A DNA stretch of 64,000 nucleotides from Boletus sp. NGJ (Eukaryota > Basidiomycota > Agaricomycetes > Boletales > Boletaceae). The position numbers were made by a program, and so were the translations under genes. Below are positions 1-12,039 of this stretch, one piece after another; within the stretch, counting starts at the first letter, position 1; each line of letters starts with the position of its first letter. Below the pieces are notes generated by a model, which searched no databases, had not been told where the DNA came from, and saw nothing but the letters and a program-made list of their open reading frames with translations. The stretch lies in contig JAGTXK010000242.1 of NCBI GenBank assembly GCA_019096195.1, forward strand, positions 104,045 to 168,044, written 5' to 3'.

Positions 1-821
1 TCTGCGTGCAGGTTCGTTGCGCGATCGTTCTCAACGTGTTTTATCCGGGGCATCTCAAGAAGTATTTATACGCACGAAGATGCCGACCTTGCATTGGTAT
101 CAACACACCCAGTTGTATTCCAACATTCACATTCGCCCACCTCTTGACTGTTTCGAGAATGTGCTACAACGTCATTCAGTACCATGACTACAGCTGTGGT
201 GACTATTCTGTGGTCAGACGACAAAGGGTATGCTTCGTGGTTTGCTCGTCGGGGTTTTCAACCAAACGCTGACCTTGGCAGATGGACTGCTTTAACAAGG
301 ACTGCACGTTCAGCAGTATGCATGAGACGGTGCCGCATAACTGTGAATCGACATGCAAGCAGATGTAAGTAGTGTACATATGTCTGTCGGGCTTTCTGTG
401 TTGACACAATGGGACAAGGATGCTACCGGACCAAGCCATTATCACTCACACACACGACGGCGGGTGTCCACGCTGTACGGGCAGGACGAACGGCCGCCAT
501 TGATATGCAATGATGTGGAATAGTTGGACATTTTTCCCGACAGATATTTAAGTTGTAGCCATGTTATTTATAGATTGCAGTGTTGAATCGGATACGAAAT
601 GTTATGGACTTACTCAGGTCGTTCCTGTCCGACGAAGAGCACGGCACCGAAGCGTCGCTCGACAGCCTCGGACAGGGGCTAATTCATCCTTAAATGGGAA
701 ATACTTACATAATATCACTGCGGGACGGAGGCGTTGAGTGGATGTCGTGGATATCCTCACGTTGCGACATTGCTGTTTCTCTTTCGTCCCGCTCGTCGTA
801 TTACTCATCGTGGATGTAGCC
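1..821. other. Intergenic, 5' flank of RhoGAP gene
   Basis: No convincing gene seen. Short open frames on both strands lack family motifs and sensible splice structure. The last 100 or so bases precede the RhoGAP start at 822; an in-frame stretch upstream begins with GTG at 738, which is not expected to start a nuclear fungal gene. Confidence 0.5.
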
Positions 822-3495
822 ATGGGCGACGACGGGTATCCTCCATCTGTATGGGACTCTGCTGACCATTCCGACCCAAGTAATCCCGGTCATGCACCAT
901 ATGGCCTCACCCTGCCTGGTAACCTCTCACCCTTGCACGAATCTGCGACGACGCCGGCATTCATGTTCGCACCAGGGAAACAGTCATCACCGCCTCCTAG
1001 ATCAAGCTCCGACTCGCTAGGCAGATCGTCTACGTCCAGACGGCGAGACAGCATCCCAATCGCCGTCGACCGGAGGGATACACTGTCCACCATCCCGAGT
1101 GACGTAGCCAGCTTGGTAGAACCCAGTTTTGATGAGAACGTTCTGAGAGCGCTGTGCGAATTAGATGTGAGTAATACCGTATTGGATTTGGGGCCGGCTT
1201 ACATGTTGATACCTGGACATGGCAGTGTGGTGTGCCCTTACTGCTGGATCGCATCAAACAGAGCATGGTATCCTGTCGGGTCAGTGGTCGTCCTTCGTGC
1301 ATTCGCCACGGTGTGGCATGATACTGAGTTTGATCTATAACGACAATAGGAGGCTTCGGTCTTTTTCAAGAAACGGGCCGTTCTTGAAGAAGAGTATGGC
1401 AAGAGTCTGCAGAAACTGGCGCGCGGCACATCGGAGGTATACTCTATGAACGACGGAAAGGCTGGGTAACGTACACCGCATTTTGATCACTAACGTCAAG
1501 CTTATGCGCGTTGTCGCCAGGTCTTTCGTGCATGCGTGGCAATCCTCTATGAAGCTCCATGAAGTCATGGCCGACAACAGGTTAAGGTTTGCCCAACGGC
1601 TCAACGAAATGAGCGATGAGCTTGCTTCTCTGGCAAAAGAAGTTGATAAGAACAGGAAACAGGTTTGTTTTCAGAGACCCTCTCATCAGGAACATGCTTC
1701 TGATCTGAATGCAGACGAAAGAGTTGGCAAGCCGTTACGAGCGTGCCCTGCAAGAGGCGGAGATGAATATGGAAAAGAGCAAAACTCGGTTAGATGTGTC
1801 TTCGGAAGAACTGGAGCGTGTGCTGCTCCAGAAAGAAGGCGAACCAATTAACGAGACTGCAGTGCACGCCAAGCCCCCTGGAGTCTTGGGGGGCAAACGT
1901 GTGCTCGGAAAGGCCGTAGCCAAAGGCGGCTTACTTTTGAAGGGTAAAAATCCCGGAAATGTCAGCGTTCGGATCTCGATTAGTTTCATGTGACGCACTA
2001 ATGATCGGCTAGATCCAACGACAAGAAGACGATATTCGGTCACGCGTTTCGAGTGCATCAGACAACTACCGGAAAGCCTTCACCGACACCCAAACCATGC
2101 GACAAGAGTACTTCAATTTCCAGCTTCCTCGCATCTTACGAGTTCGTGTGTATATTCTAACGTTGTCCTCGTGCTCATCACGGATGTAGTCCCTCAAGGA
2201 GTGTGCTGATGAAATTGATCTCGGAACGCAGTACCACTTAACGAGATATTCCTTTCTATTTGAAAGCATCGTGCTTAGCGACGGATCGACCCTTGTTCCT
2301 GTTTCACCCGATGAAGGCAAGCCTATTCAAACTGTTCATTGAGCACTGGATCTTAACGTATCATTCAAAGGGACCGGTCTTAAGGCACTCATTGAATCCA
2401 TTGACAACCGCGCGGACTTTAAGACATACATGCAAAACTATGCATATGCTCATGGGGGTGCTCCTCGGGGACCAAGGCGTGAAGGTCCTGCGGAGGAAGG
2501 TTTCGTAAGTGCCTCCTCTTTAATTCATTTGAGGTATTATATCCTCAACCCCTATCAGCTTCCACCTCTACCGACCCTGGGGATAACATACGCCGTTGCG
2601 CAGCACCCACAAGTCGTCAATAATGGAGCCCACCCGCCAATCACTGATCGTGGCCGGCCCACGTTTGGTGTTGATCTGGCCGAACAGATGGCCAGAGACA
2701 ACGTCGAAATCCCGCGTATCCTAGAAAAGTGTTGTGCAGCTATAGAGAAACATGGACAATACTCGCAGGGAATTTATCGCATCAGCGGAATGGCAAGAAA
2801 GGTTAATTTGCTCAAAGAACGACTAGACAAGGGTGAGGCGAATACCTTGTTATTCAGAGCAAGTGGTTGACATTATTCTTCAGACATGGAGTCTGTGGAT
2901 CTGGACTCGGAAGAATGGACGTCCGACATCAACAACGTCACCAGTGTGCTCAAATTGTGGCTCAGGGAACTACCAGACCCTCTCCTTACCCTGAATCTCC
3001 ATCAAGGCTTCATAGACGCTGCCAGTGAGTCGATTGGCTGCTTCACTTCCCTCATATCCTAATTAAAACTAGGAATCGAAAACGACCGGCTGAGACATAT
3101 TCGGCTCCACGAACGCGTCAACGATTTGCCAGACCCAAATTATGCGACACTGAAGTACTTTATGGGTCACCTTCACAAGTTAGTCATGAGAACCTGGCAA
3201 GGATTGTACTGATAAGGTGGATATACAGAATTTCGCAGTGTGAAGCCGAAAACTCGATGTCGATTCAGAACCTTGCGATCGTCTTTGGGCCAACGCTATT
3301 TGGCCAGATATCGAGCAATGGGAGTATCTCTGGACATGGGAACGGCGGCATGGCAGATGCGGCTTTCCAGAACAAGGTGAGCGTTTCCTTTTCTTTGACG
3401 GGGAACTATCGGGCTCACATGCTTTCAAGGCCATCGAGACAATTTTAGAACACTATACCGATATATTTGTAGACGAGTCGGACGGAGGGGCGTAG
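822..3495 (+). CDS. F-BAR and RhoGAP domain protein (Rgd1-like)
   Basis: Predicted GTPase-activating protein for Rho/Cdc42-type GTPases that binds curved membrane through its F-BAR domain and acts in polarity and actin organisation (family knowledge). I read 13 exons: 822-1166, 1226-1267, 1350-1465, 1521-1662, 1715-1960, 2013-2141, 2199-2316, 2371-2504, 2559-2832, 2884-3024, 3073-3178, 3229-3376, 3430-3495, giving 668 aa with all phases consistent. Residues 1-115 are Ser/Pro-rich and disordered. An F-BAR core follows (FFKKRAVLEEEYGKSLQKLA), then a coiled coil. The RhoGAP domain is near residues 430-660, with the arginine-finger loop GQYSQGIYRISG and the motif LKLWLRELPDPLL. Intron 7 (2317-2370) starts GC (GCAAGC) rather than GT; only this splice keeps the frame. 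The start is the first ATG in frame. Confidence 0.9.
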
Positions 3496-4369
3496 GTTTT
3501 ATCCCGTCGCTTCCTATCTTCTCTTCTCTTCTTTTTTTTTTAACTTTTTGACGTTGACTGTTACCCAGCCTTGTGATACCCTTTCTCCATGGTTTCATTC
3601 TTATTGTAACCGTTGCCGTCGTATTGGACCAATGACGCACGTGTGTGTTCTCTCTCTCTCCTTTTCTTTCTTCTCTAGCCTCCCTTCTCCCTTTCCTCTA
3701 TACTTATGCATGTATCATCACGAGTTTGGATCAGCACGAATCTATACTGTCACTCCAACAAGCCGTTGTAATAAGCAGCACGTTGTTTCTTCCACCTTTT
3801 CCTTGTGGATTATGGCTGTGCGGTTCCATAGACGATCGTAGTAACCACTGATAGTTTCCGTTTAATCTACGACGGAGTACGGCTCTAAAACGTTTCCCTG
3901 CCGTCACGATGCCTGTGAGTGAACGGTGGAGATACGCGGCGTGTTCTGATCGGGTTTCTTTTGCCGTCGTGAGGTGAGATGCATCAGTTTTGAACAATCA
4001 TGTTTGTGATTGAATGAGGGCGTGTACATGGGGATAGGAGTATGGCCCTGGGTTCATAAGCGACATGAATGCTGGGGCTATCAACAAAAGAGGCAAGGAA
4101 AAGGGGGAGGGGAATGAATAGCAAGTATTCCTGGCGACCCTCGAGACACGCGGTGAAACACCAGGGGATCAGGTCACCAGGGACCCATGTGCTTCTTCGT
4201 GGTCATGACATGCGGGCTAAAACACGTATGCACGTTCGTCGTCGAGTCATTCGCAATATCAATGTAAAGAACAGAAGAAAAAAAAAAGGTGGTGTACGTT
4301 TAGTTGAGATATGTAGAACACGCACGCGAACCTTGTGCGAGCGAGGGTTTCCACAAGTCTCGCTCTTCG
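3496..4369. other. Intergenic, pyrimidine-rich
   Basis: Stretch between the RhoGAP stop and the decayed F-box gene. The first part is T/C-rich with long pyrimidine runs (about 3510-3700), fitting a 3' UTR and terminator region. I see no gene in the rest; the open frame starting at 4069 has no recognisable motif. Confidence 0.45.
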
Positions 4370-5394
4370 TCATACGTCCATTCCGTTTGAGAGGGAAAGA
4401 CGATGCGACGAAGAGAGGGACAGGTGTTCTGCTAGGCATAACAGAGCATTTCGGCGGTCATACGCAGGCCGGTATTGACTATATCTACATGGGTCGGTGA
4501 CAGGTCGAGAGTCGAGAGGCGGACGAATGCGCCGAATGAATAGGAGAGCGGATGCTGTTCGTAGCCACAAATGAGCATACTTTAGCTTTGGGCGTTTTTG
4601 GAGCGGAAAAGACAACGTCAGCGCGTGGGACTTGCGATGCCAGAGAATGCGGAGTGGTCGGTGTGCGGGAGTGCCAGCTTCACCTCGAGCGAGTGTACCA
4701 TGGAAAGGCTTCTGGATACATCTCGTAGTAGTATCGGGGTGACCGACAGGGCTGACATATCTAGGTGCCAAAGTGGGACGCTGGTCCTTGCCATTTGGGA
4801 TAAGTGACATCGTCCTGCCCAACGAGAGCAAGAGACTGGACGGGTCTCCCCGGGGGGACGGTGGCAGCTGCGCGGGGTGAGCCACAAAAACAAGTCAAGT
4901 TGAAGGAGGGGGCTATGAGCGAGATAACCAACCGCGCCGAGATGTGACGGAGGGAATGCAAGACTGTCTCGCCACTGGAAAACAGAGCGAGCCCGGTATT
5001 GAAGCATCTGGATGAGAAGGGAAGCTGAGGTAGAGGTCTAGAGATTCTAAGATTTTTTGATAGACTGATCACAGAAGAGAGGTGGGAGAGTGCTATTCTG
5101 AGGGGGGGATTCGAATAGCGATTCGTATGGACAGATATCCACCGGACACGGAGCTTTCTTAGACCGCTAGCAAGATGGGGATGAGAAGCGATGGTCAGGC
5201 AACACCTCACGGTATTTATTATGGGGAAGGTGAGATGGGTCGAAGATGAAGATGCTTGTGTACATGAGCCATTCCGCAACAGCCCTCCATTGGCGAGATA
5301 TTCGAGCCACAGAGGGGAGGTCAGATGGGAAAATGTTGTGAAAGATGCGAGTGAGGGTCCTCTCCTTTGGGAGACTGTTGGTTAGGTCGAGCAC
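4370..5394 (-). pseudogene. Decayed F-box/LRR-like gene
   Basis: Reading right to left, 5394-5170 encodes an F-box-like segment (LTRIFHNIFPSDLPSVARIS then RQWRAVAEWLMYTSI). The expected continuation (HPHLASGLRKLRV) lies in another frame from about 5205, with no intron-sized gap between them, so a frame change is needed. A third frame carries LLRDVSRSLSMVHSLEVKLAL (about 4640-4760), and the family-like C-terminus (RPAYDRRNALLCL) ends near 4370. At least two frame changes and no ATG at the F-box start point to a pseudogene, although unrecognised introns or assembly errors could explain part of it. Agaricomycetes carry many such F-box genes; a separate intact one lies at 21454-22884. Confidence 0.45.
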
Positions 5395-5656
5395 TGTACA
5401 GGAAGTGAGTGCATATCAGAATGCGAGACTGCAAGTGCAGGAAAGCTCACAGATGAGTACACTGCGACAGCACTGGTGACTCATTCGGAAAACGAGTCAC
5501 GGTACAACTTCAAGTTGTACTGCCGACCGTAATCAGGTCAATGATAGGGTTATACCTGTCAACTTCCGGAAACTCGACTCAAAGGCATCAGAAAGTGATA
5601 GCGAATAAGATTACAGTACACTAAACCGTACAACGATAAATACACAACCAAAATGT

Positions 5657-6116
<460 letters not shown>

Positions 6117-6389
6117 TTCTTAGTGAGATGGATGAAAAGTTTGTGGATGGGTTTGTTGTGTAGTGCGGTGAGCGCAAGAGATGTGGAGGATTCCCTTGAC
6201 CACTCCCGCGTCGCTATATATGGCCGACGCAGTGGCTGTGGTGAATTTGTAAACGATTTAATTGTGTTGATTTGTTGATCGCTGGAACGCGCAGCCACGT
6301 GACTACGCGACGCGACAATTTATATACGAGGCTCGTCTTGATTTGCAAAGACTCAACTACCAACCACTACCAATCACTACATTTAAGCA
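6117..6389. promoter_or_regulatory. Divergent H4/H3 promoter
   Basis: 273 bp shared between the two histone starts. TATA-like boxes are visible for each gene: TATATA at 6215-6220, about 100 bp upstream of the H4 start, and TTTATATA at 6319-6326, about 65 bp upstream of the H3 start. Coordinated S-phase control is inferred from the arrangement; I cannot name a specific factor site. Confidence 0.6.
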
Positions 6390-6959
6390 ATGGCTCGTAC
6401 CAAGCAAACTGCCCGCAAGACCACTGGTGGTAAGTGAAGATGTCTAGTTGAGGTCGAGGTGATGGTAAATGTGCTGCAGGCAAGGCGCCACGTAAACAGC
6501 TTGCAGCCAAGTCTGCTGCTCGCAAGACTGCGGCCAACGTGAGTCTGATTGTGTGCAATGTGTTCGACATTGACTGAGATTGTCTACAGACGACTGGTGG
6601 TGTGAAGAAGCCTCATCGTTTCCGTCCTGGAACAGTGGCTCTTCGTGAAATTCGTCGATACCAGAAGTCGACAGAGTTGTTGATTCGCAAGTTGCCCTTT
6701 CAACGTCTTGTTCGTGAAATTGCGCAGGACTTCAAGGTTGGTGATTCGTTCCAGCTGTGATGACTCGTGCTTACGTCGTATATGACAGACTGACCTGCGT
6801 TTCCAATCTTCTGCTGTGATGGCGCTGCAGGAGGCTGCTGAAGCATACCTTGTGTCGTTGTTTGAAGACACCAATCTTGCTGCTATCCATGCCAAGCGTG
6901 TTACTATCCAGCCAAAGGATCTTGCTCTTGCACGACGATTGCGTGGGGAGCGCTCGTAG
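6390..6959 (+). CDS. H3: Histone H3 with 2-residue insertion
   Basis: Core nucleosome histone. Four exons: 6390-6429, 6480-6538, 6590-6736, 6789-6959; 138 aa including Met, two more than the usual 136. The tail begins [20 protein letters not shown], so the residue after K9 is Thr instead of Ser10. The next segment reads [20 protein letters not shown]: relative to the common form it has two extra residues before GGVKKPH, so the K27- and K36-equivalents are displaced. The globular part ([20 protein letters not shown], then [17 protein letters not shown]) and the end RRLRGERS are canonical. The exon 2/3 junction falls inside the unusual segment, but no alternative GT/AG restores the canonical length. 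Such tails may be widespread in related fungi. Confidence 0.95.
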
Positions 6960-7100
6960 ATATCATACTTCCGTTTTATTTTGCTGTATCTTTATTGTAT
7001 TCGGAAATTCTGGAATCGCTCTTATAATCATTGTCTGATTCGTGAGACCGTGAATTAGTATAAACACCTTTCAGCATAAAGAGTAATGGATGCCCAGGCT

Positions 7101-8907
7101 TTACTGGTATATAAGGTCGATGACCGATACGAGGGCCACCTTTGGCTTCATGATGATCAACTCGGATGGTTTCTCATTCTGTCCCGCGCCAGTTCCTACC
7201 CCCGTTCGCTGCATCAATCCCAATTCCGTTGCACACAGCACAGTTTCCTTGTGTTCTTCTGTCCCTCGCATCCTATCCCCATCATCATACGAGTCCTCCA
7301 TCGCCTTATCGTCAAAAACCATGTCAGGGTGCACCACCAGCACTTCGAAATCCTCCGAGATCACCCCCGCACCGATCATTTTATTCACTTGTCCAGCAAG
7401 CGAGACGAAATGGTCGATCTTCTCTGCGAATTTCGACCAGAGCGCAGAAGTGATGTCAAGTTTAGACGTGGTGCAACCTGCTGCTAGAAGAATGTCAGTG
7501 AAACCAGAGACGATGGTTCTGTCCATGGTGCGCGCGAATTCAGGATCGCTGGTACAGGCGGTATATGTGCGGGTCAGGGCACGCCAATTCCCAGATATGG
7601 CTTGCCCCTCTATCAAGTGTCATGTATCTCGTCAGCAAGGCTCTGCAATGTATCAAAAGTCCCTTACCTGCTTCCCGTATCCTCTGGTATATTGCGTCCA
7701 TGTACACGTTATGTGACTGCTCTTCCTGTCCGGTGCTCCATGATGAGGCGAGCTCGTACAATTCGTATATCAGATAGGCCCGAAAAGCCATTTCCACAAG
7801 GATAGGGTTTTCACTATGTTTCTTTGTCCCTAGCAATTGCGTGAATCCCATACCCAAGGCTGCTGACATCCTTGTCCGTTCGATCTGAGGCGGTCTCTTG
7901 AACATAAACTTCTCGACCGCCCACTCGGCCATGAACGTGATGGTCTGCTGCACCTCTTCGTTGAGCTTCCGTAGCGTGTCGACGACCTCTGAGCCCGAGA
8001 ACGTGTCTGCAGTCGTGAGGAACCTCTGAGTGCCTTGCAATTCCAACGTGCGCTGCTCGAGGGTCACCTTCAATGAATGATACCTGTTACGCAGCGACTT
8101 GTACCCGTCGGCCTGCGCTTCATACTGCTGCCTGAGTGCAGCATAGTCTTCCTCCGCTTTTTGCTTCTGCCCCGGCGCAGCCTCACGCTCGTGATGCATA
8201 GCATTGAGCTCCTTCACCTGCTCTTCATACCGTTGCACCAGCGCCTCATAGGCGTTGTGAATCTCGTTCCTTTCTACCAGCGCTGCCTGACGGTCGTGGC
8301 GCACAGCACTGAGTTCCTCTGATCGCTCCTCGTACTGCTGCTTGAGGGTAAAATTGACATCCGCCAATGCTTGCTTTTCCTCAAGCGCCACTCCAAGTTG
8401 GTGTTTGAGAACGCTGACCTCACCAGACTGTACCTCGTAAAGGTGTTGGAGACCTGCTGATGCGGAAAGAGTCGGCTCCACGTCCTTGGCGTGTGCGAGA
8501 GGAGGGCGATCAATATCAATGTTCTCCTTCGGTGATGAATAATGCATCCCACGCGGTGTGTCCCGCCTGTCGTCGGTACGATCTCTGTGATACTGGTATT
8601 GATCTTCCTCTCTGTGTGGTCTGAACTATAGTTGCAAAACAGTGATGAGCACGTCTTTTCTCCTCTGAGTCTTTTTATTTCACACCTCATTTCTCATCCT
8701 TGAGTACATGGATCCTTCATCCTTGGAGGATGTAGTCGATCTTTTCCGGTGTTCTGTGCCATCCCGTCCTCGCTCCTCAGCATCGTGAGAGATCTGGGAT
8801 TTAGATAAGGAGCGACTCGAGGCGCTCTCGTTTCGAATGTTGGAGTAGGGGTAAGTAGCACCTCGAGCGGACGACGGCGACTGAGGCGTCATGATGACTG
8901 GAGCCAT
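7101..8907 (-). CDS. Coiled-coil protein of unknown function
   Basis: Unrecognised agaricomycete-type protein. Three exons on the minus strand: 8907-8686, 8592-7668, 7609-7101; 551 aa with consistent phases. The N-terminus (about residues 1-90) is Ser/Arg-rich and disordered. Residues about 110-270 form a long coiled coil rich in heptads (LKQQYEERSEELSAVRHDRQ, YEALVQRYEEQVKELNAMHH). The C-terminal half is a helical globular region with no motif I can name. The first ATG in exon 1 is MAPVIMTPQ; an upstream in-frame TTG at 8949 is not used. It shares a 757-bp divergent intergenic region with the Hsp70-like gene, and the two were duplicated together. A link with Hsp70-like function is only inferred from that pairing. 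Confidence 0.75.
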
Positions 8908-9664
8908 TGTCTGTCGTGTATCATCTCTCAGGATTGTCCCCGTACTCAAGATGGATGCCGTACCGGACGGGGAACAGACACTGGAACAACGCCTCGGCTA
9001 CGGCGAGAGGCGTCGTCGCCATAATTGTGTGGACGCGTAGACATGGATGCTATCAACTGCCAGATGATGCGCCTAAGGAGTTTGCACATCCGAAAGCAAC
9101 ATGCAGGATGCCCAGCCAGTGGAGAACCGGCGACCTGAATATAAAGCGGATGGGCAATGGGCCAGTTGAAGGTGAGGCATCAAACCTTACCGCTGTAATT
9201 CATATATCAGGCTGCAGGCCATCAAACCGCAGGGGGGGGGGGGTTCTTAGAAGGACCCTCATAGGGAGCCTGAGCTTGAATGGTCGTATCTATCATAGCC
9301 CATCAACATGATGTTGGTCAGGTGTTAAGCCTCACTTCCGAGTCTAGCAGGCAACGACTCAGACGTACGTCCTAGTCAACCGTCATCTACTAAGTCTTGT
9401 CAAGTCTTGTACGGCGATAGTTCAAGTAGTGGCTTGTGGCTGCTTTGCACCTGGCACTCGCATTGACGAGAACGAACGTCTGACCCTCTGCAGACTATTG
9501 GTCTTGTTACCCTAACATGCGGCAGCCTTGACCTTGCGGCCTGCGTGCCTCTCTTGGCAGGGTTCTCGACTTCTTGCTGCTGTGGAACGCTGATCTCCGC
9601 TATCAGGGTATATAAACTATGCCCCAGCCCTACGAGTTACCCACTTCAGAATCGCAGACGAGCT
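8908..9664. promoter_or_regulatory. Divergent promoter, coiled-coil/Hsp70-like pair
   Basis: Intergenic region between two outward-facing starts. A TATATAAA box lies at 9609-9616, about 50 bp upstream of the Hsp70-like ATG. A G-run sits around 9231-9242. The whole block is copied at 13320-14075 with small differences, including a shorter G-run. Confidence 0.5.
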
Positions 9665-12039
9665 ATGCTGAAGCGAAAACCATACACTGGGCTGACTCGT
9701 CAACTCGTCCTTGCATTCGATATCGGTACCACTTACAGTGGTATCTCATATTCTATCCTCCAGCCGGGGGAAATTCCCCAACCTCAAGGGGTCACGAAGT
9801 AACTCGCTTTCTGTCGTTCCATCCCCTCCTGACCCAGCTCTAGGTACCCTGGACAGGGGCAAGTAGGCGACTGCAAACTGCCGTCTGTCATGTACTATGA
9901 TCGCAAGGGAGATCTCAAAGCGGTCGGGTATGAGGCACTCAAGGATGAATTGGTCGAGGTGGCATTGGCCGAGGGATGGGTGAAGGTGGAATGGTGGGTC
10001 ATCGACGGCTCGGCGACCCACTACTCATTCTGTACTCACGTGTCGTACCAGGTGGAAACTTCACCTCCGTCCAAAACATCTGTCCTCCGCGCACATCAAG
10101 GACAGCGATATTCCGCCCCTTCCATGCGGGAAATCTGTTGTCGATGTCCTGACAGATTTCATTAGATACCTTTTCCAGTGTGCCGAAACTTACATTCAGG
10201 AATCGTACCCCAGGTACATATGGCTATCGGTCAAGGATGAGATCCAGTTCATCTTTACGCATCCCAACGGCTGGGAGGGTGCGCAGCAGCAACATATTCG
10301 ACGTGCGATTGTCCTTGCTGGGCTTGTCCCCAGCACTCCCGATGGACATGCTCGTGTGCGTTTCTTGACGGAGGGTGAAGCAGGTCTTCACTTTTGCATC
10401 TGGGACCTGTTCGCGTCGGGGGTACCTGATCAAGAACAGTACCCTCAGGGTCAGGGTGTCGTCGTCATCGATGCTGGTGGTGGCACCCTCGACTTGAGCA
10501 TGTATTCGATGAAGTTCGATCCGACGTCGTTTGAGGAGATCGCGCCTGCGGAGTGTAAGCCTTATTCTTTCTGGTACAACATTTCGTCTCATTGTTGTCT
10601 CCAGGCCGTCTCCAGGGTTCAGTATTCGTTACGCGCAGAGCAAATGGGCTGTTGCAAAGTATGCGATGTTTTCATTGTCTTACTTGTATGCTGACAGGCT
10701 TGAAAACAGAAAAGCTTCAAGGCTCGCGATATTCCAACCCAGAAATGATAGACGACATCACGCACACGTTCGACCAGACAACAAAGCTTCACATCTCTAA
10801 TGCTGAACAACCAGCCTACGTCAAGGTGGGTAGTGTCCGCGAGAACGATCCGGCGCATGACATTAAAGCCGGAAAACTAAGACTTTTGGGGTAAGATCTG
10901 TGCTAGACTGACAGAATTCTTGTAATGACCAATTGCTGTGCCTCTAGGCAAGAAGTCACCAAACTATTCGACGATTCCATCAGCGCTGTCATCAACGCGT
11001 TTGAACAGCAACGCAACTATGTGACCGTGCCCATCACCGTGGGTGCCACTCTCCGCGTCTGAATACAGACACAGGATTCATATTCGTGATTCTAGATGGC
11101 GTTCCTTATCGGTGGGTTCGGAGCGAGTGATTGGCTCTGGTCACAGCTCCAGTCGTATTTCAAGTCACAAGGTATCGAGCTTTCCCGTCCGAGTAGAGTG
11201 TGCGTGTTCGTCTTGTCCGGGCATGGGGAAAGAATTTTATTGATAGGATACAGTCATAAAGCGGTCCCCGATGGCGCCCTTTCGTTCCTTGTCGATCACC
11301 TTGTGAAAGCGCGTGTTGCACGTGCCACGTACGGCACGGGGTGTGCGGTCAAGGTCGACGAGGAAAACCCCGAGCATCTTTCGAGGAGGGAAACCTGGTT
11401 CACGAGTGCAGCTGGAGAGCTTCTTGTCCCAAAGGCATTTAAAAGAATTCTCCGCAAGGTGGGTTCCGGGTTCTTCGTCAAGGGATATTTGACGCCGATG
11501 TAATAATGCTCTTGCAGGGTGTTCAAACCAATGAACAAAAGGAATTCCGTCATTCATTTTCCCGTGTTAGAGTAGCTCAGTCGGACTTTGGCGACGAGTT
11601 GCTATCCATCTTGTGCTATCGAGGCACTTTGCCAGATCCAAAGTGGACGGATCGCGAGCAAGGCAGGTACCTCGCCATCAGTGTAATTGTCTTCTGAATT
11701 GATTCTACCAGAGTCATTCTCAAGACTTTGCATGATTCGTTTTGATGTACACGAGGCAGCAAAATCGCTGATCCCAACGAGAAAAGTATCGGGGCAAGAG
11801 GGCTTTTACTATCGTCTCGACTTTGATGTGATCATTTTGTTCGGGAGCACAGAGTTCAGTGCGCAGGTCGCCTGGAAGGTGAATGTGAGTTTCTAGAATC
11901 TGATTCTCTTGTCGCTTCTGATGTCATTATGACTTGGTCAGGGCGTCGAGACGAGGTGAGGCATGCTGTGGTGATTTTTTTGGTCCTTTCTGACTTCTGT
12001 GACAGAAGTACTGTGGCGATGATATACGATGAAGACTGA
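9665..12039 (+). CDS. Hsp70-like ATPase (HSPA12-like family)
   Basis: Hsp70-superfamily nucleotide-binding protein of the HSPA12-like type expanded in Agaricomycetes; substrate unknown. Twelve exons: 9665-9798, 9844-9993, 10052-10554, 10605-10658, 10698-10890, 10948-11038, 11096-11199, 11254-11458, 11518-11662, 11712-11884, 11942-11955, 12006-12039; 599 aa. Phosphate-1 motif DIGTTYSG is near residue 20, phosphate-2 VIDAGGGTLDLS near 230, and the adenosine motif LIGGFGASDWL follows in exon 7. The C-terminus (ETRSTVAMIYDED) is made by a 14-nt exon spliced to the last exon. No substrate-binding domain or EEVD tail is seen. Intron 9 starts GC (GCAGGT); the second copy has GCAAGT at the same place. 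Two in-frame starts exist; the ATG giving MLKRKPYTG is chosen because it follows the TATA box closely. Confidence 0.88.

Noticed and set aside
4069-4500. 143-aa plus-strand ORF
   Set aside because: Low-complexity basic composition, no motif, overlaps the C-terminal part of the F-box relic on the other strand.
7166-8322. Several plus-strand ORFs across 7.1-8.3 kb
   Set aside because: They are antisense to the coiled-coil gene, whose splice sites and heptad pattern are convincing on the minus strand.
9231-9242. G-run in the divergent promoter (shorter in the copy near 13646)
   Set aside because: Probably ordinary homopolymer length change; could be a G-rich structure but nothing else supports a function.
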